64,000 nt of DNA from positions 124,001 through 188,000 of the forward strand of contig NZ_JAOANW010000002.1 in the NCBI RefSeq assembly GCF_026162365.1, in the 5' to 3' direction. Positions 36,100 to 43,539 of the stretch are shown one piece after another. The DNA is from Nitratireductor luteus (GTDB lineage: Bacteria > Pseudomonadota > Alphaproteobacteria > Rhizobiales > Rhizobiaceae). The notes below the pieces were generated by a model that saw only the letters and a list, made by a program, of their open reading frames with translations, did not search any database and was not told where the DNA came from. Every line of letters starts with the position of its first letter. Position 1 is the stretch's first letter. Both the position numbers and the translations under genes were made by a program.

Positions 36100-36921
36100 A
36101 TGGCTATAAGGGCTTCGGGGGCAAACGCCAGGCGAATGGCGACGGTAGCGGCGACGCTCGTGATAGCTTTCAGCGTCGTCGGGTGCGCGGCGAGCCGCAA
36201 AGTCAGCCAGATAACCACCGGCTCGATCGGGCGCATGGCCGAGCGGCAGGTCGATACCATGTCCGCATCCGAACTCCAGCAGGCCGCATCCAGCCTCGGC
36301 AAACGCTACGCGCAGAACCCGAAGGACAAGCCGGTCGCGCTCCGCTATGCCTCGATTCTCCAGATGAGCGGCTACACCGACCAGTCGCTCGCGGTCATGC
36401 GCAAGCTGGCGATCGATTACCCCAAGGACCGCGACGTGCTCGCAGCCTACGGAAAGGCACTCGCCGCCGCCGGCGAGTTGGAGCCGGCGCTCGACGCCGT
36501 CCGCCGCGCCCAGACGCCGGAATATCCCGACTGGCGGCTGCTTTCGGCCGAAGGCGCCATCCTCGACCAGCTCGGCCAGGCGCAAGCGGCACGCGACCTC
36601 TATCAGCGCGCACTCGGCATGAAACCCAACGAGCCCTCGATCCTGTCCAATATGGGCATGTCTTACCTGCTCGAGGGCGACCTCAAGACCGCTGAGAAAT
36701 ATATGGGCCAGGCGGCTGCCGCCCCCGGTGCCGACAGCCGCGTCCGCCAGAACCTGGCCCTGGTGGTCGGTCTGCAAGGCCGCTTCTCCGATGCCGAGAA
36801 AATCGCGCGTCAGGAGCTTTCGCCCGACCAGGCCGAAGCCAATGTCGCCTATCTGCGCTCCATGCTCGCCCAGAACAATTCGTGGGCTCAGATTGCCAGC
36901 GAAGACAAGAAGCGCAACTAG
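36100..36921 (+). CDS. TPR-repeat lipoprotein (TadD-like)
   Basis: A 273-residue lipoprotein: basic start, hydrophobic stretch VAATLVIAFSVVG and a lipobox cysteine at about residue 29 (VVGCAAS). Residues about 75-225 form tetratricopeptide repeats, for example LRYASILQMSGYTDQSLAV and LGQAQAARDLYQRALGM. TadD proteins of this size assist Flp pilus assembly, but no other tad gene is here and the protein ends early, so only a scaffold role is supported. It stands alone, divergent from the aminopeptidase gene. Confidence 0.85.
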   Translation: MAIRASGANARRMATVAATLVIAFSVVGCAASRKVSQITTGSIGRMAERQVDTMSASELQQAASSLGKRYAQNPKDKPVALRYASILQMSGYTDQSLAVMRKLAIDYPKDRDVLAAYGKALAAAGELEPALDAVRRAQTPEYPDWRLLSAEGAILDQLGQAQAARDLYQRALGMKPNEPSILSNMGMSYLLEGDLKTAEKYMGQAAAAPGADSRVRQNLALVVGLQGRFSDAEKIARQELSPDQAEANVAYLRSMLAQNNSWAQIASEDKKRN

Positions 36922-37137
36922 ACCAGCAGCGACCGCTGCGCCCTTGTCGCACGGCGCTCCCGTGTCATGCATGGGCCGGCGGCGCTTGCTTTAGGATCAT
37001 TCAGCGGAGACGATTGCACCGTCGAAGCCCGGAATCGAACGCCGGACCAGCTATTGTGATTGGACTTGGCCGCGCGGCGGAGTCACATTGGAGAGGGTGA
37101 AGGGGCTCGGGCCATCTTACTGAACAAGGAGGCCATC

Positions 37138-37575
37138 ATGCACCATCAAACGCTCGAAAATCTCAAAACCGTCGCCGCGGTGGATCGCGACAAGACCCGT
37201 CCGGCCATGACGCGGAGCGAGCGTCTCCAACGCTGGGCCGAGCTTCTTGAACAGAGGCCGGAACGGCGGCTAGCGACGCTTCACGGAACGGAATACTATG
37301 CCGTTCGGATCCGGGAGACCATGCGCAGCGCCGGCTCGCCGATCACCGTCGCCTTCGAGGACCCCGTGCTTCGCGACGAGGGCCTGAAGGATGACAGCTA
37401 TGGCGAAGCCAAGCGGTTCTTCGAGATCTCCGACTGGCAGTTGCACGAAATCGTCTGCTACTGCCATTTCGGCGAGACGGTCACTGCTGGGAGTGCTGCC
37501 CGCCATGTCCGGTCTGCAATCGGTTCCAGACGCCCCGGAATGGTCGCTCGGCTGCGTAATGTCATCATCGGCTAG
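37138..37575 (+). CDS. hypothetical protein
   Basis: A 145-residue soluble protein I do not recognise. AAGGAGG (37126-37132) five bases upstream marks the ATG at 37138 and supports expression. Visible segments are a basic helical start (RSERLQRWAELLEQRPERRL), an acidic middle and ISDWQLHEIVCYCHFG with a CYC pair, then a basic C-terminus (HVRSAIGSRRPGMVARLRN). No signal peptide or membrane segment. It is convergent with the secretion operon across 119 bases. Confidence 0.7.
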   Translation: MHHQTLENLKTVAAVDRDKTRPAMTRSERLQRWAELLEQRPERRLATLHGTEYYAVRIRETMRSAGSPITVAFEDPVLRDEGLKDDSYGEAKRFFEISDWQLHEIVCYCHFGETVTAGSAARHVRSAIGSRRPGMVARLRNVIIG

Positions 37576-37694
37576 GGCCTGCTACAGCACCGGCCGGAAA
37601 GATCCGAATCGATTTTCGGGCAGCACGCTGCAGGATTCGTCAGCTTGCAGCGCCCAGCGCTCAAAAGGGCGGCTCGCCATCCGGCGGGCCGCTA

Positions 37695-39032
37695 TCAGCG
37701 TTCGGAGAAGGCGCGCGACATGCTGTCGACGATCGGTTTCGTCAGATAGCTGAAGAATGTCCGTTCAGCCGTCTGAATGAGGATCTCCGCCGGCATTCCC
37801 GGCGTCGGTGAAAATCCCCTCACCCTTGCAAGCTCGCTGGGGGAAAGATGAATGCGCGCCAGATAGACCTCCTGGTCCTGCGCGGTTTTCTCTCCCGGGA
37901 GCGCATCGGCAGAAACGTAATATACCTTGCCCTCGAGAACCGGCGTCGTGCGCTGGTTGAGCGCTATCAGCCGAACCGCCGCCGTCTGACCCGTCTTCAC
38001 ATTGTCAATCTCGGTTCGCGGCACCTGCGTCTCGATGATCAGCGGTACGTCCGCCGGCAGGATTTCCAGAATGCCCTTGCCGCTTTCGATGACACCGCCG
38101 GGCGTGTGGTAGTTCATCCGTACTACCGTGCCCGCCACCGGCGCGTTGATCGTAACGCGCTGCAAGATGTTCTGGGCCTCCCGAAACTGCTCGCGCACCG
38201 CGTCCAGCTCCCCCTGGATCCCTTCCAGCTCGTCGAGCGCGGTTTCCCGATACGCATTCCGGGTCTGCTGTATTTCCTGTTCCTGCTTGACGATCTGCGA
38301 ACGCGTCTCGGCGATTTCCGCGGACAGTCGCCCGATCTGACCGGTAGCCTCCGCAATCGCCCGCTGAATGGCGGATATTTCGTTTTTTCGCATCAGGCCC
38401 TTCTTGAGCAGTATCTCCTTGCCCACGGCTTCCTCGCGCAGCAGTTCGAGCTGAAGCATCATTGCCTGCCGCTGCTCGGCATATCCTTCGGCACGAAACC
38501 CGAGTGCCTCGATGTTCTGCCTGAGCAAGCCAATGTCGCTGTTCAAATTGTCCTGCCAAGCATCGAAGTTGAGCCGCTGCCCCTCCAATATCGGCACGAC
38601 ATCGGGAGCGTCCCGATTGTCGGCGATAAAGGGAGTAAGCTCTATCTCATCTGTTCCGCGAATCTGGGAATTGAGGCGTGCGGCGATGGCCTCGAGCCTG
38701 AAGCGTCGCAGGAAAAGCTGCCGTTCCCTGGCAAGGGCAGCGGTCTCGTCGAGCCGGATCAGCGGTTGATCGAGCTGCACGAAGTCGCCTTCGTTGACCA
38801 GAATTTCCTTTATGATTCCGCCCTCGAAATGCTGGACGATCTTGTTCCGGCCGGTGGCGACGAAGCTACCTTGCGCAATCACGGCGGCCGCAAGCGGGGC
38901 TGTGACCGCCCAACCGCCGAAACCGCCGAAGGTCAGAGCGAGCAGGATCAGCCCTACCGTCGTCTGTTTCCAGATCGAACGGGGAACGTCCGCGTACCAT
39001 TCCATGTCGTGAACTTTTGCGATGTTGGACAT
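37695..39032 (-). CDS. HlyD-family type I secretion adaptor (PrtE-like)
   Basis: Periplasmic adaptor of 445 residues joining the ABC exporter to an outer-membrane TolC-type channel. One membrane helix at about 24-50 (TTVGLILLALTFGGFGGW) is followed by lipoyl half-motifs GGIIKEILVNEGDFV near 91 and ITINAPVAGTVVRM-type stretch near 295, with long coiled coils between (about 115-290). The C-terminal beta-barrel region ends FFSYLTKPIVDSM, the family end. Last gene of the four-gene operon, 12 bases after the exporter. No TolC homologue is in the window, so a shared one is expected. Confidence 0.95.
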   Translation of the reverse strand: MSNIAKVHDMEWYADVPRSIWKQTTVGLILLALTFGGFGGWAVTAPLAAAVIAQGSFVATGRNKIVQHFEGGIIKEILVNEGDFVQLDQPLIRLDETAALARERQLFLRRFRLEAIAARLNSQIRGTDEIELTPFIADNRDAPDVVPILEGQRLNFDAWQDNLNSDIGLLRQNIEALGFRAEGYAEQRQAMMLQLELLREEAVGKEILLKKGLMRKNEISAIQRAIAEATGQIGRLSAEIAETRSQIVKQEQEIQQTRNAYRETALDELEGIQGELDAVREQFREAQNILQRVTINAPVAGTVVRMNYHTPGGVIESGKGILEILPADVPLIIETQVPRTEIDNVKTGQTAAVRLIALNQRTTPVLEGKVYYVSADALPGEKTAQDQEVYLARIHLSPSELARVRGFSPTPGMPAEILIQTAERTFFSYLTKPIVDSMSRAFSER

Positions 39033-39044
39033 TGCAGGCTGCCT

Positions 39045-41423
39045 CTACTGGATCTGATGACCGAACGAACCGCTCTCGATGCTTACGCCCCGGGCCGCCA
39101 GCGCCTGCAACACGTCCTTGCGCACGCCGAACAGCGCCACCGTTCCGTTCACGAGGAGGAGGATCTTGTCGACGCTGCCCAGCAGCGCCGGCCTTTGCGT
39201 AATGGTGATTACGGTGATCCGGTTTTTCTTCGCATGCTGCAGCGCGCGCTGGAGGGCGGTATCTCCGGCGCTGTCCAGGTTGGAGTTCGGCTCGTCGAGC
39301 ACTACCATGCGCGGATTGCCGAAGAAGGCGCGGGCGAGCGCGATGCGTTGTTTCTGCCCTCCCGACAAGGGCGAACCGTCAGCGGCGACGACGGTCTCGT
39401 AGCCATGCGGCAGCGTCGCGATCATCTCGTGCACATCGGCGAGCATGGCCGCTTCATAGATTTGCGCATCGGTGGCATCGTCCCGCATGCGCGCGATATT
39501 CGCCTTGATGGTTCCGGGAAAGAGCTGCACGTCCTGAGGCAGGTAACCGATGTTCTCGCCGAATTGCCGCTGGTCCCAGTTCCTGAGGTCCATCAGGTCG
39601 AGCCTGACATTTCCCGAGGTCGGCAGGATGGAGCCGACGAGCATTTTCCCCAGCGTCGTCTTGCCCGCTCCGGAGTTGCCGATGACGGCAAGGGAATCGC
39701 CGGGGGACAGCGCGAACGAGATTCCGTTGAGGACGACACGCTTGGTCCCTTGCGGGACGTAAAGCAGCCTCTCGACATCCAGCCGCCCTTCCGGACGCGG
39801 CAGTTGCAGGCGCTCGAAATTGAACGGCGAGGACTTGAGCAGGCCAGCAATCCTGCCATAGGAGGCGCGCGACTGGCTGTACTGGTTCCAGCCTTCGATG
39901 GCGCCTTCGATCGGCGCGAGCGCCCGACCCGCGATGATGGAGGCCGCGATCACCATGCCGCCGGTGATTTCCCCCTCGATCGCCAGGTAGGCACCCCAGC
40001 CGAGCATGGCCACCTGCGTGAGGAGCCGTGAGCCTTTCGACATTGCCGCGAAGACGATGTTGCGGTCCTGGGCGATAACCTGGGACTTGAGCGAACTCGC
40101 CGTATCCCGGCCCCAGATATGCACGGCCTCCGGGATCATCGCCAGGGCATTAATGATCTGGGAATTGCGCGACATGGACTCGAGGTGAAGATTGGCCTTG
40201 ACCTGAGCCGTGTTCGCTTCGCCGAAGGGGGTCGCCGTCACGCGCTGGTTGAGCAGCGTCAGCGCGAGCAGCAACAGCGCGGTGGAGACGACGATGAAGC
40301 CGAGATGCGGGTGAATGAGAAAAACCGCCAGCACGAACAACGGCGCAATCGGCGCGTCGAGGAAGGACAAAAGCGTCCGCGAGACGAGGAAGGAGCGGAC
40401 CTGCTGCAGGTCGCCCAGTGTCTGGTACTCCCGCCCGTTTCCGTGCAGCGAGGCACGGGCCGCCGCGCTGAGGACGGGTGAACCGAGTTGCGTGGCGAAC
40501 TCCACGGCGGTGCGCATCAGAATGAAGCGGCGGATCGCGTCGAACATCGACTGCAGTATGACAGCGCCGACGATGACGAGGGTCAGCATGATCAGCGTAT
40601 CGATCGACCGGCTGGTGAGGATGCGGTCGGAAATCTGGAAGAGATAGATGGGAATTGCCAGCACCAGCGCGTTGCTTGCCACGGTGAAGACCATGACGAC
40701 CGCGAGGTTTCTCCGCACGGCGGTGAGGCCGGCCTTGAGGCTGGCGCCGAAGTCGACGGGGCCGAGCCGCTTATGGAAAACACTGCCGCCTGGCCCCTTG
40801 CCGACCGGTCCTTTGCCGCCAGTCGCATCCGCCGACTTGTTGAGCGGGCGCTCGCGCGCTGCGATGGGACCACGATTGCCGTCGATGGTGACCATGCCTT
40901 CAGCGTTGGGTTTCTCCCCAACGATGGGCTTGGGCGCCTCCCGAGGGTGCTGCGGGCGCGTGGATTCGGACCGGGCCTGCTCTCTCGTTGGGGCTGCCGC
41001 GGTCGGAAATTCGCGGGCGCCGTTGGGCCGTGGGGTTGCCGATGCGCCGTTCGGGGCATCTTGAGCGCGTTGCTGATCCGGTCGCGCGAATCCAGCCTCC
41101 GGCTTGGCGTACTGGCTCTTCGCGGGGGTTGCCGCATCCACAACCGCAGGCCTGTGCCTTTTCGCTTCTGCGATGGGATACGCCGGTCCACGGCGGGCGG
41201 CTGTACTCGCCTCTTCAATGGCGGCAGCCTTCAGGAGATCCTCCACCGCCTGATCGATGTCCGCGAATTTTTCTTTGATCGCGTCCTTCTGCCCGCGCAG
41301 GACATCCGAAAGATTTTCACGGGCGCACGGCGCCTGTTTCCCTTCCACAGGCCGGTGCTGACGAATATCACCTCCAGAAGCGCTGCCGCCAGAGCTCCCG
41401 GCACGGTCTCCGTGATCACCCAT
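39045..41423 (-). CDS. type I secretion ABC exporter (PrtD-like) with long N-terminal extension
   Basis: Inner-membrane ABC transporter of 792 residues. The core from about residue 235 matches PrtD exporters: six membrane helices (starting NLAVVMVFTVASNALVLAIP), Walker A GNSGAGKTT near 590, signature PLSGGQKQRIALARA near 695 and Walker B MVVLDEPNSNLDSAG near 717. It has no C39 peptidase. The first about 230 residues are an extra, Ala/Pro/Arg-rich and probably disordered segment with one helix (LRGQKDAIKEKFADIDQAVE), absent from standard PrtD proteins of about 570-590 residues. The ATG at 41423 follows a G-rich ribosome site; a GTG at 41435 is possible. Confidence 0.93.
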   Translation of the reverse strand: MGDHGDRAGSSGGSASGGDIRQHRPVEGKQAPCARENLSDVLRGQKDAIKEKFADIDQAVEDLLKAAAIEEASTAARRGPAYPIAEAKRHRPAVVDAATPAKSQYAKPEAGFARPDQQRAQDAPNGASATPRPNGAREFPTAAAPTREQARSESTRPQHPREAPKPIVGEKPNAEGMVTIDGNRGPIAARERPLNKSADATGGKGPVGKGPGGSVFHKRLGPVDFGASLKAGLTAVRRNLAVVMVFTVASNALVLAIPIYLFQISDRILTSRSIDTLIMLTLVIVGAVILQSMFDAIRRFILMRTAVEFATQLGSPVLSAAARASLHGNGREYQTLGDLQQVRSFLVSRTLLSFLDAPIAPLFVLAVFLIHPHLGFIVVSTALLLLALTLLNQRVTATPFGEANTAQVKANLHLESMSRNSQIINALAMIPEAVHIWGRDTASSLKSQVIAQDRNIVFAAMSKGSRLLTQVAMLGWGAYLAIEGEITGGMVIAASIIAGRALAPIEGAIEGWNQYSQSRASYGRIAGLLKSSPFNFERLQLPRPEGRLDVERLLYVPQGTKRVVLNGISFALSPGDSLAVIGNSGAGKTTLGKMLVGSILPTSGNVRLDLMDLRNWDQRQFGENIGYLPQDVQLFPGTIKANIARMRDDATDAQIYEAAMLADVHEMIATLPHGYETVVAADGSPLSGGQKQRIALARAFFGNPRMVVLDEPNSNLDSAGDTALQRALQHAKKNRITVITITQRPALLGSVDKILLLVNGTVALFGVRKDVLQALAARGVSIESGSFGHQIQ

Positions 41424-41438
41424 CAAACCCCCCACAAA

Positions 41439-43442
41439 TCAGCCGATCAGAGTTTGCAAACCGTCTGCTTGCGAACTGTCGGCGTCGAAGTTTCCTGAAT
41501 TTCCGTATTCCGTATCGCCGGTACCGCCCACATCCTCGTCGAGGAAGGCCACCGCCTCGTTGACGAGAACATCGGGATTCTGTCCGCCCAGATCCGGTTC
41601 AGTTGAAATGATGTCGGCCTGTACCAGGATTTCGTTAGAGTAGTGGCCGTTGCCCACATAGGTTTTGCCGAGAGAATCGAGATCAACAATGGCGGCATTG
41701 TTCAGCAATGCGTTGCCACCTGTCGTGATCTCCCATTCTGCACCCGGATTTTCGTTGATCGCGTGCATCGCCACGGCGACATGGTCGCTGTCGCCCAAGA
41801 TGTTGGTTTGCTTGACGTACTGCACATTGTGAAGGTCGCCCTTGACGTGCAGCACGCGCAGAAAACCAAGCCCCGCGAAGGCGGCGTCCGAAAGGACACC
41901 GTCGCTCAGGTGGTCCTCGCCGCCAGTGAGCCTGAGGGCCGCTTCAAGATAGTGCTCCGGCAGCGTTTCGAAACGGTCGGCACCGCCGACATTGTGGATA
42001 TAGCCCTGGTTCCAGAGCAGGTTTCCGGATGTCGAGACAAAGCCTTCACCGGTGGTCTGAAAACCGTTCACAGCCCCGATCGTGTCGTTGTCGAGCAGGA
42101 CGTTCATCTGGTGAATGATGTTGGCGTCGTAGACATTGCCTCCGATGATGATGAGATCGTAGGCAAAGCCGAGCTCGTAAATGGAAATGTCGTTGTAGGC
42201 GAGATTGTCGCCGGAATAGACTCGCGTGGTCACGCCGGACGACGACAGGATGCCGATGTCATTGTCGCTCATGAAGGTGAATTGCTGCAGCCAGTTCACG
42301 ATCATCAGGTCGCCGTCGACTTCCTTCACCACCCAGTGTTTCGGGAAGCTGCCAGGCGTGTCCCGTTCGCCATCTTCTTCGTCGTGTGTGTAACGCTGGA
42401 ATTCCGCCACGTTGAACGCTTGTGTCAGCGCCGGATCCTTGGTCCACCCGTCGAGCGCGGAGGAGACGTAGTCCTCGTCGTACCAGGCGTTTATCTGGAT
42501 AATGGCGTTCAGCTCGATGTGCTTTCCCACGACCGCCGTGACAGGCGCAGCCGTCCAGAAGTTCTTGAGAACGGCATTGTTGACGAGCGTATTTTCCCCG
42601 GACTCCAGTTTCACCGAGGCATCGATGTCGATGCCTGTTTCGGTGATGCGGGCATTGGTCGGGTGGACCTCGTCGTCATCGTCCACCAGCACGTCGTCGG
42701 GCGTGAAATAGTCTTCCAGCTTCGGAGCCTCTTCGACCCTCTTGCCGTTGGCGAAAACGCCCTCGAGCGTTTGCGATTTCTCGACGAAGACGCTTGTGCC
42801 GGGACTTGGATCGCCGGAAAACCCGGCGAGAAGTTCCGAGGCAGCGGCAACGAACGAGGCGAGCTCCTCCGCGGAGCCTGGCATCTCGACGTCCATGATC
42901 GGGGACTGCCGCGCAGCCGCACCAGCCAGCGCGAGGACCGCATCGTCACCGACAGGCGATGGGGTGAAGCGCAACCCGTGGCCGCCGACGCCGATATAAT
43001 CGTTGTCGGAGAGGCCGATGGCCTGGCTTATGTAGTTCGCCACCGAGCCCAGCGTCTCCACCTCGGGCAAGATGACCTTGAATGGGGACAGGTTGTAGGC
43101 GAGATCCAGCCGCGGGGATCCGTAACCATGGGCCGGCAAGGCGCTCGGATCGCCGTGAGACACCTGCAGCGGGCCGTATTCGGTCGACGTCCAGGGATGG
43201 ACGAGGACCCAGTCGGGAGCAGGTGGACGGTACATCAGACCGGGGTCGTACCCCAAGAATTCGAAGGGCGCGGCAAACGGAGTTGTGGAATTCGGGAGGC
43301 CCGGGAGGTTCGGCGCATCGGTCGCCTGGGCGTTGAACTTGTCGTAGGCGTCTCTTTGCCGTGCCTCCTCGACGGTAACCTCGAACAGGCCGATGAAGTG
43401 GGCTATCGCCTCGGTGATCCTGTCCATGTGCACGGTGCGCAC
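41439..43442 (-). CDS. unrecognised 667-residue repeat protein, likely type I secretion substrate
   Basis: I do not recognise a named family. The N-terminal 270 residues are mixed (MDRITEAIAHFIGLFEVTVE; Pro-rich 43-100). From about 280 the protein is built of repeats that pair a GxNxLxNxxxI unit (SGENTLVNNAVL 281, SGDNLAYNDISI 410, TSGNLLWNQGYI 471, TGGNALLNNAAI 574) with a VxGxxxxxNxIxQxNxxxDxD unit (near 304, 375, 432, 532, 595). The end DSSQADGLQTLIG is acidic then hydrophobic, as in type I signals. No RTX nonapeptides. No Sec signal. It lies 15 bases before the exporter gene. Starts at GTG 43442 or 43433 or ATG 43427. Confidence 0.85.
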   Translation of the reverse strand: MRTVHMDRITEAIAHFIGLFEVTVEEARQRDAYDKFNAQATDAPNLPGLPNSTTPFAAPFEFLGYDPGLMYRPPAPDWVLVHPWTSTEYGPLQVSHGDPSALPAHGYGSPRLDLAYNLSPFKVILPEVETLGSVANYISQAIGLSDNDYIGVGGHGLRFTPSPVGDDAVLALAGAAARQSPIMDVEMPGSAEELASFVAAASELLAGFSGDPSPGTSVFVEKSQTLEGVFANGKRVEEAPKLEDYFTPDDVLVDDDDEVHPTNARITETGIDIDASVKLESGENTLVNNAVLKNFWTAAPVTAVVGKHIELNAIIQINAWYDEDYVSSALDGWTKDPALTQAFNVAEFQRYTHDEEDGERDTPGSFPKHWVVKEVDGDLMIVNWLQQFTFMSDNDIGILSSSGVTTRVYSGDNLAYNDISIYELGFAYDLIIIGGNVYDANIIHQMNVLLDNDTIGAVNGFQTTGEGFVSTSGNLLWNQGYIHNVGGADRFETLPEHYLEAALRLTGGEDHLSDGVLSDAAFAGLGFLRVLHVKGDLHNVQYVKQTNILGDSDHVAVAMHAINENPGAEWEITTGGNALLNNAAIVDLDSLGKTYVGNGHYSNEILVQADIISTEPDLGGQNPDVLVNEAVAFLDEDVGGTGDTEYGNSGNFDADSSQADGLQTLIG

Positions 43443-43489
43443 CTCCCCGTTGAGATCGGCGAATCAACCACACCGATCATGATCTGTGA

Positions 43490-43512
43490 GCTGCGCGGAA
43501 TGTCCGCGCAGC
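43490..43512 (-). terminator. strong hairpin between the two exoprotein genes
   Basis: GCTGCGCGGA and TCCGCGCAGC form a ten-base-pair stem with a three-base loop, 27 bases past the stop of the 595-residue protein gene. No T-run follows on that strand. It may stabilise the upstream mRNA and partly halt transcription, so that the first gene is made in excess over the rest of the operon. Confidence 0.5.
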
Positions 43513-43539
43513 CCGTTCTTGTCAGTGGTGGCAATGACC

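Noticed and set aside
36100-36921. Member of a tad pilus locus
   Set aside because: The TPR lipoprotein resembles TadD, but no other pilus gene lies near.
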